Shown here piece after piece: positions 7,812 to 15,828 of a stretch of DNA of 64,000 nt (position 1 is the stretch's first letter; each line of letters begins with the position of its first letter). This stretch comes from CAWBAT01 sp046331665 (GTDB lineage Bacteria > Acidobacteriota > Terriglobia > Versatilivoradales > Versatilivoraceae), in contig JAXLQK010000020.1 of the NCBI GenBank assembly GCA_046331665.1, positions 59,055 to 123,054 on the forward strand, given 5' to 3'. Below the pieces are notes generated by a model. It worked only from the letters and a program-made list of their open reading frames with translations. It searched no databases and was not told where the DNA came from. Made by a program: the position numbers and the translations under genes.

Positions 7812-10529
7812 ATGAACAGGAAGAAAATCTTCCTGCTTCTTCTCGGCCTGATGGTGTTGAACTTACCGCCAATTCAGAGCGAGGAGAAGCAGCAAAATAA
7901 CGATTTCTTTGAGACGCGAGTTCGGCCGCTTCTGGCCGAGAAGTGTTACGCCTGCCATACCGCCTCGGAGATGGGCGGACTGCGGCTTGATTCTCGCGAA
8001 AGATTGATGAGAGGCGGAAAATCAGGTCCAGCTGTCGTTCCCGGTAATGCCCGAGAAAGCCTGTTGGTTCAGGCGATTACGGGCAAACACGAACGGTTGA
8101 AGATGCCGCCCACGGAACCATTAAAAGACAATGAAATCTCAATCTTTGTGGAATGGGTTCAGACTGGGGCGGTCTGGGCGGAAAGTTCCCCGCAACAGGC
8201 TCTTCTGTCCTCCCATCCCCAAGGAAAAGGATACTCCATAACTTCGGCCCAGCGTGCCTTTTGGGCGTTTCAGCCAGTTCAGGTGGTAACCGTCCCAAAG
8301 GTTAAGAATGCCACCTGGTGTCGCTCTCCAATCGATGCTTTTGTCCTCTCAAAGCTTGAAGCCGAGCACCTAAGTCCTGTAAGCGAGGCCGACAAACGGA
8401 CACTCATCCGAAGAGCTTCGTTTGATTTGATCGGTCTCCCTCCCACGCCAGATGATGTAAAGACATTCCTCTCAGACGGCTCCCCGCAAGCGTTTGAAAA
8501 GGTTGTCGACCAGCTCCTTGCTTCCCCTAGGTATGGGGAACGTTGGGGACGATATTGGCTGGATATTGCCCGCTATTCAGATGATCAGCTCAATTCTACT
8601 CAAGACGAACCTTACCCGAATGCTTTTCGCTACCGAAATTGGGTAATTCAGGCGTTCAACGAAGATCTGCCTTACGATCTTTTCGTGAAGGCTCAGATTG
8701 CTGGGGATTTATTGCAGACAAAAGACCAGGCCAAGCTTATTCCTGGCCTCGGATTTTACGCACTCAGCCCGGAGTTTCAGGATGATCGCGTGGATGTAAC
8801 AACTCGAGGATTTCTCGGTTTGACGGTCGCTTGTGCCCAATGCCATGACCACAAATTTGACCCCATTCCCACCACAGACTATTACGCGTTGTTGGGAATT
8901 TTCAATAATACGAAACTAGCCGAATTCCCCTTGGATCCTCCCGAGATCGTGAAGCGTTACCAGGACGAGAAGAAAAAGATCGATGATCTCGAAAAAACCA
9001 TCAAGGAGTTTCTTGATTCCCAGCGCCTCCAGCTTTCCGAAATTCTGGCGGCTAAATCCAGTCATTATATGCTGGCCTCCAGACGGGTCATGGGATCACC
9101 TTCAAGGACACCTGCCGCCGTCGCCAGGGAGGAGGGTCTTGACGAAGAGGCTCTTGAGCGTTGGATCAAGTATTTGTCCTCTGCATCTCGTGAGCACCCG
9201 TATTTGAAAGAGTGGGATCGTCTATCGAAATTGAATCCCATGCCGCAGGAAATGCAAACTGCGGCGGTGCAGTTTCAAAACCAGCTCCAGGGAGTACTCC
9301 AGCAGAAAAAGGAGATCGATCAAAAAAATCTGATTACGACGGGTGGCGAAAAAGATGTAGCCAAACTTCGAGTGCTCAATCTGCTCTCACTTGATAGAGA
9401 CCACTATGGGTTATGGCGGGACTTCTTCGGCGAGGGAAACAAAGAAGGATCATTCCGCTATGATCCTGGTGTCTTGCGCTTTTCGGGAACCTCGATTGAT
9501 CGCTTTTTGAAAGGGGAATGGAAATCCTATCTGGAGTTGCTGCGATCCCAGTTGGATATTTTAAAAAAACAGCTCCCACCGGCTTACGCGTATGTTCACA
9601 CCATCAAGGACGTCGACAATCCCGTCAATGAACACGTCCACATCCGCGGCAACAAGGATAATCTGGGGGATGAAGTTCCTCGTCGGTTCCTGACCATTCT
9701 TTGCAACGGAGAGCAAACTCCTTTCACCAAGGGAAGCGGAAGACTCCAGTTGGCCGAAGCCATCGCCAGTCCAGAAAATCCACTTACCGCTCGCGTGATG
9801 GTCAACCGGATTTGGCAATACCATTTCGGAGAAGGGTTGGTGCGAACAGCCAGCAATTTCGGACAACTAGGGGAACGCCCCAGCCATCCCGAACTACTCG
9901 ATTATCTGACCTCCTCCTTTATTGCCAACGGCTGGTCCATGAAAGCTCTTCACCGCGAAATCATCCTTTCTTCAACGTACCGCTTAAGGTCAGAAGCTTC
10001 TGAAAAAAATGATGCCGTCGATCCCGGGAATCGTCTTTTGTGGCGCGCTAATCAAAGACGCTTGGACGTAGAGGCACTTCGCGATTCAATCCTGTATGTC
10101 GCCGGGAAACTGGACCTCTCTCCTGGCGACACGCCTCTCAAATTGACGGATCAGAACAATACGAGACGAACGATTTACGGGTTTGTGAGCCGCCGGAGGT
10201 TGGACGGAACGTTGGCGTTGTTTGATTTTCCCAATCCAAATGCCTCGAGTGAAGGAAGAGTGGGCACAGATACGCCCCTGCAACGCCTCTTTTTCTTGAA
10301 CAGTGATTTTATTTTGAACCAATCAAAATCGCTCGCCCAGCGCATCCAGAAGGAAGGCGGGGGGAGCGCTCAGGAGTTTGTGCAAAAGGCCTATGAATTG
10401 TTATTCCAGCGCAGCCCAGTCGACGAAGAATTGCGTTTGGGAAAGGAATTCTTGAATTCCGGCTCAAATGCACCATCCTACTACGCACAGGTTCTGCTCA
10501 GTACCAATGAGTTTTTGTTAAGAAATTGA
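7812..10529 (+). CDS. PSD1 / DUF1549-DUF1553 protein with planctomycete-type cytochrome c domain
   Basis: A 905-residue secreted protein. After a signal peptide (about 1-23) comes a PSCyt1 (planctomycete cytochrome C) domain with haem motif CYACH at residues 45-49. A DUF1549 (PSD1 N) domain follows (about 165-380, YGERWGRYWLDIARYSD) with a second CxxCH motif, CAQCH, at 341-345. A coiled linker leads to a DUF1553 domain (about 640-890, NPLTARVMVNRIWQYHFGEG). Such proteins are usually followed by DUF1501 proteins, as here 43 bases downstream. A role in degrading complex carbon compounds has been proposed for the families, but I know of no proven reaction. Cytochrome maturation for it could come from the ccm operon at 39-46 kb. 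Confidence 0.92.
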   Translation: MNRKKIFLLLLGLMVLNLPPIQSEEKQQNNDFFETRVRPLLAEKCYACHTASEMGGLRLDSRERLMRGGKSGPAVVPGNARESLLVQAITGKHERLKMPPTEPLKDNEISIFVEWVQTGAVWAESSPQQALLSSHPQGKGYSITSAQRAFWAFQPVQVVTVPKVKNATWCRSPIDAFVLSKLEAEHLSPVSEADKRTLIRRASFDLIGLPPTPDDVKTFLSDGSPQAFEKVVDQLLASPRYGERWGRYWLDIARYSDDQLNSTQDEPYPNAFRYRNWVIQAFNEDLPYDLFVKAQIAGDLLQTKDQAKLIPGLGFYALSPEFQDDRVDVTTRGFLGLTVACAQCHDHKFDPIPTTDYYALLGIFNNTKLAEFPLDPPEIVKRYQDEKKKIDDLEKTIKEFLDSQRLQLSEILAAKSSHYMLASRRVMGSPSRTPAAVAREEGLDEEALERWIKYLSSASREHPYLKEWDRLSKLNPMPQEMQTAAVQFQNQLQGVLQQKKEIDQKNLITTGGEKDVAKLRVLNLLSLDRDHYGLWRDFFGEGNKEGSFRYDPGVLRFSGTSIDRFLKGEWKSYLELLRSQLDILKKQLPPAYAYVHTIKDVDNPVNEHVHIRGNKDNLGDEVPRRFLTILCNGEQTPFTKGSGRLQLAEAIASPENPLTARVMVNRIWQYHFGEGLVRTASNFGQLGERPSHPELLDYLTSSFIANGWSMKALHREIILSSTYRLRSEASEKNDAVDPGNRLLWRANQRRLDVEALRDSILYVAGKLDLSPGDTPLKLTDQNNTRRTIYGFVSRRRLDGTLALFDFPNPNASSEGRVGTDTPLQRLFFLNSDFILNQSKSLAQRIQKEGGGSAQEFVQKAYELLFQRSPVDEELRLGKEFLNSGSNAPSYYAQVLLSTNEFLLRN

Positions 10530-10571
10530 AGTGAGAAGCCGGAAAGCCCTTGTCGGGTCCGGGAGGGTCTC

Positions 10572-11951
10572 GTGCCAAATCGTCGTGAAATTCTCAAGAT
10601 GGTAGGAAATGGATTTGGGATGTTGGGTTTCGCCCATCTGTTTGGCCATTCCGCTTCAGCTTCGGGAGCTTCAAACGTGAAGTCCCCCCATTTCCCCCCC
10701 AAAGCCAAACAAGTGATTTATCTGTTCCTCAATGGTGGTCCCTCCCAGGTTGATACCTTTGACCCGAAGCCAATGCTGGACAAGTATCACGGGAAACCGA
10801 TGCCGAGCGGAAATCTCCAGACGGAACGAAAGACCGGGAACCTCCTCCGCAGTCCGTTCCAATTCAATCGTTGCGGTCAAAGCGGGATCGAAGTAAGCGA
10901 GATCTTCCCCCAACTCGGGCAGAGGATCGATGACTTTTGCGTCGTTCGTTCTCTGCATACGGACCGCCCAAACCACGAACCTTCGTTGTTCCGTCTCAAT
11001 TGCGGCAATCCGCTTCCCGGTCATCCTTCCATGGGCTCCTGGATAACCTATGGTCTGGGGAGCGAGAATCAAAATCTGCCCGGATTTGTGGTCCTGTGCC
11101 CTGGCCTCCCCGTGGTTGGGCCTCAACTCTGGAGTTCCAGTTTCCTGCCTTCGGGGTACCAAGGAACGCACATCGCCAATAACGAGACTGACCCGGAAAA
11201 ATTGATTCAATATCTTCGGAACAAATCGCTGCGTCCGGAAGAGCAACGTCGGCAAATTGACTTACTGGCCAATCTCAATCGGCTTCAGAGCCGAAAACCG
11301 GCGGAAGACCCGTATTTGGAGTCAAGCCTTCACGCCATGGAGATTGCCTACCACATGCAAACGGAGGCCATGCAGGCTTTCGATATCCGACAGGAAAGTG
11401 GCGCCACTTGTGAACGCTATGGAGATTCTGATTTCGGACGAGGCTGTCTACTTGCCCGGCGTCTTATAGAGCGTGGAGTGCGAATGGTCCAGGTCTATTT
11501 TGGTGCAGGACAGCCATGGGACAATCATGAGGATATCTTGCGCCATCGCACTTTGGCCAATCAGGCCGATCGCCCGATCGCAGCCTTATTGGAAGATTTG
11601 AAAGCCCTAGGGCTATTTTCTGAAACCATTGTGATGATTGGCGGAGAGTTTGGAAGAACTCCCGCCGTCGAGGTCAGCGGGGTGGTGCCTGTCCAAAACG
11701 GAAGAGACCACAACAACCACGGATTCTCCATGCTGCTGGCCGGGGGCGGCATTAAGGGTGGCATGACCTATGGTGCGACGGATGATTTTGGGTTCAAGGC
11801 CGTCGAGAATCCTGTGACTCCCAATGACATTCACGCTACCGTGCTGCAACTCCTTGGGCTGGATCACACGAAGCTGACGTTCCGTTATAGTGGACGCGAT
11901 TTCCGACTGACGGATGTCGGAGGAAATGTCATTCGAGAAATTCTCGCCTAG
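10572..11951 (+). CDS. DUF1501 domain exported protein
   Basis: A 459-residue protein beginning at GTG 10572 just after GGGAGGG. The N-terminus (NRREILKMVGNGFGMLGFAH) looks like a twin-arginine signal, the usual leader of this family. DUF1501 is a member of the alkaline-phosphatase-like (sulfatase) fold: here IYLFLNGGPSQVDTFDPKP near residue 50, then IGGEFGRTP and GRDHNNHGFSMLLAGGG near 355-395. It forms an operon with the PSD1 gene. Its substrate is unknown. Confidence 0.92.
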   Translation: MPNRREILKMVGNGFGMLGFAHLFGHSASASGASNVKSPHFPPKAKQVIYLFLNGGPSQVDTFDPKPMLDKYHGKPMPSGNLQTERKTGNLLRSPFQFNRCGQSGIEVSEIFPQLGQRIDDFCVVRSLHTDRPNHEPSLFRLNCGNPLPGHPSMGSWITYGLGSENQNLPGFVVLCPGLPVVGPQLWSSSFLPSGYQGTHIANNETDPEKLIQYLRNKSLRPEEQRRQIDLLANLNRLQSRKPAEDPYLESSLHAMEIAYHMQTEAMQAFDIRQESGATCERYGDSDFGRGCLLARRLIERGVRMVQVYFGAGQPWDNHEDILRHRTLANQADRPIAALLEDLKALGLFSETIVMIGGEFGRTPAVEVSGVVPVQNGRDHNNHGFSMLLAGGGIKGGMTYGATDDFGFKAVENPVTPNDIHATVLQLLGLDHTKLTFRYSGRDFRLTDVGGNVIREILA

Positions 11952-11999
11952 ATTCAAGTACAGCCCATTCAAACGAATTCCGGGACTTCCGGACCTGCG

Positions 12000-13283
12000 T
12001 CAATTTTCGATTTCCAAATCCCACCCAAAACCAGGACGGTCTGAGGGGCGCATGTAAATCCCCTCGGGCCCTCGAGTGATGTTGTTGTCCTCTTCAAAGC
12101 GACGATAGACCTCCGGGGGACCGCCCGGCGGAGGCAAGAACATTTCGCACCAAGGGCTATTCGGGGTGGAAAAGATATAGTGGGCTCCACCGCCGCGCCA
12201 ACCTCCATGGAGAATCACAGGGATGTCATAGGCCGCGGCCAGAGCTCCAATGCGCCGGAGTTCCGTCAAGCCTCCGCAAAAATTCATGTCGGGCTGCCAA
12301 ATAGTGGCGGCCTTGTACTCCAGGAGCAAGCGAAAGCCATATCGGGTGTATTCGTGCTCTCCCGTGGCGATTCGCGTTGATCGCACTTGACTGTTCAATC
12401 GTCCGAAACCTGCATAATCATCCGGCTGGAGACATTCTTCCATCCAATAGACACGATAGGGCTGGACCATTTCCGCAAACTCAAGCGCATAAGGCTCCGT
12501 GAACGCCATCCAACAATCCAACATGAGCTCTCCATCCGGCCCCAAAAGTTCACGGGTCCGCCTTACCAGCTCCAGGTTCTTCTTCATGCCTTCGCGCCCA
12601 TCGGCAGGACCGTAGGGGACAGCCAGCTTCATTTTCTTGAATCCAAACTCAAGATGTTGCTCGGTGTCGTTGCCGGTGCAGTATGCTGGAATTCGATCCT
12701 TCGTGGCGCCGCCCAGTAGTTTGTAGACTGGCAAGTTATATGCCTTTCCTATGATATCCCAGAGGGCATTGTCGACCGCACTAATCGCATGGACTACCAA
12801 TCCTTTGCGCCCATAGTAAACAGTCGACCGCCACAGGATGTCCCAAAGCTGTTCCACATTGAATGGATCTTCGCCGAGGAGTAGTTTGGTAAGATGTTTC
12901 TCAATGACAAACCCGGCCCCCGGTCCTCCAACCCCGATCCCGCTTAAGCCCTTGTCGGTAGTAATCTCCACCACTTCCGGACCTAAATCATCCGCCATGA
13001 ATAACGACCGCTGTGGTTTGTATTTCGGATAGACGGACATGGGATTGGCGACTTCAACTCCAGTGACAGACCAGGAGCCTGGGGAAGGTTGATAAGAGGG
13101 GATCGGTCGCCTAGGCCGGGTCCGGACCATGCGAACCCTCTTAATTTTCATGTTACTTTTTTCTTCGAGGAGCGGGAGGGCAGGGGCAGATTGAGATGCG
13201 GTGTTCGTTGCCTGCAAAGAGCCTCCCAGGCCGATGGCAGCAGGGTAAAGCAGGGAGGATTGAAGGAAATTTCGTCGTTCCAT
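12000..13283 (-). CDS. Enolase-superfamily protein, L-rhamnonate dehydratase-like, with an export leader
   Basis: A 427-residue protein. Residues 1-44 form an unusual leader, MERRNFLQSSLLYPAAIGLG, resembling a Tat signal; the catalytic protein begins near Met45. The core resembles L-rhamnonate dehydratase of the mandelate racemase subgroup: GPEVVEITTDKGLSGIG, FVIEKHLTKLL, YYGRKGLVVHAISAVDNALWD. The expected Mg ligands are Asp256 (LMLDCW), Glu282/283 (WMEECLQPDD) and Glu309 (TGEHE); His359 in ILHGG may be catalytic. ATG 13283 follows AAAAGGAG. Cytoplasmic relatives lack the leader, so the substrate may be a periplasmic sugar acid. The substrate assignment is inferred. Confidence 0.8.
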   Translation of the reverse strand: MERRNFLQSSLLYPAAIGLGGSLQATNTASQSAPALPLLEEKSNMKIKRVRMVRTRPRRPIPSYQPSPGSWSVTGVEVANPMSVYPKYKPQRSLFMADDLGPEVVEITTDKGLSGIGVGGPGAGFVIEKHLTKLLLGEDPFNVEQLWDILWRSTVYYGRKGLVVHAISAVDNALWDIIGKAYNLPVYKLLGGATKDRIPAYCTGNDTEQHLEFGFKKMKLAVPYGPADGREGMKKNLELVRRTRELLGPDGELMLDCWMAFTEPYALEFAEMVQPYRVYWMEECLQPDDYAGFGRLNSQVRSTRIATGEHEYTRYGFRLLLEYKAATIWQPDMNFCGGLTELRRIGALAAAYDIPVILHGGWRGGGAHYIFSTPNSPWCEMFLPPPGGPPEVYRRFEEDNNITRGPEGIYMRPSDRPGFGWDLEIEN

Positions 13284-13478
13284 GAAGTGAGTCTCCTTTT
13301 TTTGGGGAAAGCAAACCGAATGTCCGGGCAGGGGTACGGGTCATGCCTATATCATAGGCATTATTCAAGGTATTGGGAACAGGGGAAGTAGATCGAAGTT
13401 GGCCATCAGGCAGGTTTCATGGCCCAGGCAGGGGTTTAAGATGAGGTTTGTCCAGATATCAAACGGGCACGAAATCCG

Positions 13479-13507
13479 TTGTTGAATTAACTCGGTTGGG
13501 GTATAGT
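13479..13507 (+). promoter_or_regulatory. Candidate promoter of the cold-shock gene
   Basis: TTGTTG at 13479-13484 and TATAGT at 13502-13507 are separated by 17 bases. The -10 element is good and the -35 weak. Transcription from about 13514 would give a leader of roughly 130 nt before the csp start, the long 5' UTR typical of cspA-type mRNAs. Confidence 0.4.
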
Positions 13508-13548
13508 AGGGCCACTTGATCAAGCTTTTGTAATTCGTCCTGCGTCCG

Positions 13549-13589
13549 ATTGGCTACAAATCCCTTGATTTCGTAGCCAATTTTGTTTT
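13549..13589 (+). terminator. Terminator-like hairpin in the csp leader (possible attenuator)
   Basis: ATTGGCTAC (13549-13557) plus AAATC (13558-13562) pair with GATTT (13567-13571) and GTAGCCAAT (13573-13581), leaving only C13572 bulged and a CCTT loop. TTTGTTTT follows at 13582-13589. This has the form of an intrinsic terminator. It lies between the candidate promoter and the csp start codon, and no upstream plus-strand gene lies within 1.5 kb, so attenuation or a temperature-responsive leader is more likely than plain termination. Confidence 0.6.
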
Positions 13590-13603
13590 CAGGAAGAATT
13601 TCC

Positions 13604-13639
13604 ATGAAGAAGATCAAGATCGTCAAGGAGAGGATCTAA
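13604..13639 (+). CDS. Possible 11-residue leader peptide upstream of csp
   Basis: ATG 13604 follows AGGAAG by seven bases and opens an 11-codon frame (MKKIKIVKERI) ending in TAA at 13637-13639, three bases before the csp ATG. Its last codons contain the AAGGAGAGG that serves as the csp ribosome site. It starts just downstream of the hairpin's T-tract. Translation could be coupled to csp; the small size makes it speculative. Confidence 0.4.
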   Translation: MKKIKIVKERI

Positions 13640-13642
13640 CGT

Positions 13643-13846
13643 ATGAAAGAACGTGGAACGGTGAAGTGGTTCAACAACGCAAAAGGTTACGGCTTTATTC
13701 AAAGAGAAACAGGGCAAGACGTCTTTGTCCATCACTCTTCAATTAAGGCTGAGGGATTCAAGTCTCTGAATGAAGGGGAGACGGTTGAGTTCACTGTAGC
13801 CAAGGGCCCCAAGGGACTACAGGCACAAGACGTCGTCAAAGTCTAG
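13643..13846 (+). CDS. Cold-shock domain protein (CspA family)
   Basis: A 67-residue single cold-shock domain, full family length. It has the RNA-binding RNP1 (KGYGFI) and RNP2 (VFVHHS) motifs, and starts with the standard GTVKWFNNAKGYGF. It binds single-stranded RNA/DNA as an RNA chaperone in the cytoplasm. The ribosome site AAGGAGAGG lies 9 bases upstream of the ATG. The long leader, with a terminator-like hairpin and an upstream ORF, suggests control after transcription starts. Confidence 0.96.
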   Translation: MKERGTVKWFNNAKGYGFIQRETGQDVFVHHSSIKAEGFKSLNEGETVEFTVAKGPKGLQAQDVVKV

Positions 13847-13975
13847 CGCTCTAGCAGTTCGGTTGATCGCTTCCAACGTACATCCCATCGAGGTTGAGTC
13901 CCCGCCGGGTTCGGAGTCAGCACAATCGTCCAGATCTTGCAGTCGCAGTGTCACGCTGAAATTTAGAGGAGAGAG

Positions 13976-14383
13976 ATGCCAAAACTATATGTTGGCAATT
14001 TGCCAAGGAGTATTACCGAAGCCCGTTTAGAGGAATTTTTTACGTCCCTTCAGTATCCAGTGGACAATATTAAATTAATTCGGGACATGGATTCCGGCCT
14101 GCCCCGCGGCTTCGCCTTTGTTGAGTTGGCTGCCGGCACTGATATAGAAAAAGCCGTGCAGGAATTAAACGGACAATCGATCGAAGGGCGTCAGCTGGTC
14201 ATTAACGAGGCCAGGCCACCAAAACCATTCTCCGGAGGTGGAGGGGGTGGAGGCAAACGGTTCGGCAGCAAGCCGCCCTTTGGTAGAGGTGGAGGTGGCG
14301 GTGGCGGCGGGGGAGAGGCGGTCGGGGCGGGGCGGAGGCAGAGGCGGCCGAAATCGCTATTGACGTGTTACCCGTCTTCGTAA
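13976..14383 (+). CDS. RRM-domain RNA-binding protein with Gly-rich tail (tail probably frameshifted)
   Basis: Residues 1-78 form one RNA-recognition motif with RNP2 LYVGNL and RNP1 RGFAFVEL; a Gly-rich tail follows. These are the small RNA-binding proteins found in cyanobacteria, acidobacteria and others. ATG 13976 follows AGAGGAGAG. As read, the tail ends in an unlikely Arg/Ser/Leu/Cys stretch at 14383. In another frame the same DNA encodes RRSGRGGGRGGRNRY and a stop at 14361-14363, the typical ending of this family. The break is at the G5 run 14309-14313 (one extra G or two missing). It lies 129 bases after csp, another RNA chaperone. Confidence 0.88.
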   Translation: MPKLYVGNLPRSITEARLEEFFTSLQYPVDNIKLIRDMDSGLPRGFAFVELAAGTDIEKAVQELNGQSIEGRQLVINEARPPKPFSGGGGGGGKRFGSKPPFGRGGGGGGGGGEAVGAGRRQRRPKSLLTCYPSS

Positions 14384-14581
14384 AAGGCACTCCGGCCAGG
14401 ACTCGTATTCCCTGCTTTCCATTTCAGACGAAAGCCATTCAAATTCTCCAGAGGGAAAAGCTCGTCTTACACTAGAAAGACCTACGGTTTCCTTGCCTCC
14501 AGTTTTTTAATCTGTTACGCGCTTCATCTACTGACGAAAACAACGACAGTTGCGGTAGCACGCCGGTTTATTTCTGCACGC

Positions 14582-15019
14582 CTAACTCTTCTTTAATATT
14601 CCAATCAGATCATGCGCCAATTCCGGGTTGGATTTGTCCCCACCCAGGATAAACGGCTCATTCGGTTTCTTGTAGGCTGACCAGAGCACTTGCTCCGAGC
14701 GAAGATCAATGAGAAAGAGCGTGCCGCGAGTGGAATATCCCTTTTGAATTTTCTGGGGGTTGTTCAAGTTGATATTTACTTTCGTGGAATCGCTTAGGAG
14801 CGCATCCGCTTGACGAGGATCCACCGTGACTTGAAATTTCCCCCACTGGACCAGTTCATTCGTCACATAATGGTCCATGCCGCCTCTCATCGGCATGGCA
14901 CGTAAATCGTCTTGACGGGGCTAAGTTTTGCACGGTTGTCCCTTGAGCTAAAGCGGCAACGCGGCAATAGCCAGAAGGATGGTTACCGTGATTGGCAAGC
15001 GATAGCAAGGCATCGACAT
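14582..15019 (-). pseudogene. Small secreted protein gene broken by several frameshifts
   Basis: The longest open piece (14582-14896) encodes about 100 residues containing VTNELVQWGKFQVTVDPRQA and GTLFLIDLRSEQVLWSAYKKP. It looks like the C-terminal part of a small envelope protein found in acidobacteria. Upstream on the minus strand a strong AAAGGAG precedes ATG 15019, which opens MSMPCYRLPITVTILLAIAALPL, a signal peptide that stops after 23 codons. The intervening DNA encodes AQGTTVQNLAP and VKTIYVP in other frames, which fits the missing mature N-terminus. Three shifts, each equal to one missing base, would be needed to join them. Function unknown. Confidence 0.6.
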
Positions 15020-15152
15020 AGGTTCTCCTTTGTAGACATGTTCAAAGAGGCACGACCGAATCGGCAATTCTATTTTTCGTCAGATTCTTTCGAGTAGAGA
15101 TCTCGCAAAGCAAATCTCTTCTACCGAATTTTACCATATAGTGTTACAAACT

Positions 15153-15170
15153 CAAGGATTTGAATCCTTG
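15153..15170. repeat. Near-perfect palindrome CAAGGATT-TG-AATCCTTG
   Basis: Eight-base arms separated by TG lie about 40 bases upstream of the DUF1080 start region and 10 bases after TATAGT (15137-15142). It could be an operator or a small hairpin; no T-tract follows. Confidence 0.3.
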
Positions 15171-15208
15171 GTCATTCTCATGTGAAACGAATTGGGTAGG
15201 GGGAAACG

Positions 15209-15828
15209 ATGAAATTTCGAGAGTGTACTGCGTTACGTTGGTACTGGCTGCCGCTTGCTTAACGGTTACCTTCAGCGAGCCCCGCTGGACCTCACTTTTT
15301 AACGGTAAGGACCTCAGTGGATGGAAGGTCTATGGGGTCGAGAAGTGGAGCGTGGATGACGGAGAAATTCTGGGGGAAGCCGTAACCCAAGCCTATGGAT
15401 ATCTTGCCACACTGAAAACTTACCGGAATTTTGAAATGAAGGCCAAGTTTAAAGCAGAACAATCCGGTAATAGTGGGATTTTTTTCCATTCCAGTCTGGA
15501 GGGAGTCGACATTAAGGGAGTGCAAGTCGAGGTAGATCCCAATTCTGGTATGCACACCGGCGGTTTATACGAGTCCGGAGGTCGTGGCTGGCTGATCAAG
15601 CCGGAGGAGGCTGGAGAAAAAGCCCTGAAGGTCGGCGAATGGAATGATCTCTTTTTCAGCGTTAACGAAAACCATGTCGTCACCATCTTGAATGGGAAGA
15701 AAATTGTAGATTACACAGACCCCAGCCCCCGATATGCCGACGGGGTGATTGCCCTCCAGCTACACAGTGGCGGAAAGGGAAAGATTCGTTTCAAGGACTT
15801 GAGGCTCCGCGAACTCAATCAGCATTAG
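15209..15828 (+). CDS. DUF1080 (3-keto-disaccharide hydrolase-like) secreted protein
   Basis: About 205 residues with an N-terminal hydrophobic export stretch (VTLVLAAACLTVTFS) and then one DUF1080 domain: WTSLFNGKDLSGWKVYG, then GNSGIFFHSSLEG and ADGVIALQLHSGGKGKIRFKDLRLREL at the end. DUF1080 proteins have a concanavalin-like fold, and some act on 3-keto-glycosides. The start is unclear. The best ribosome site (TAGGGGG) precedes ATG 15209, but that frame stops after 17 codons; one extra base near 15224 would join it to the signal peptide. The uninterrupted frame begins instead at a poor TTG (15160). The 3' end overlaps the convergent pckA by 14 bases. Confidence 0.82.
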
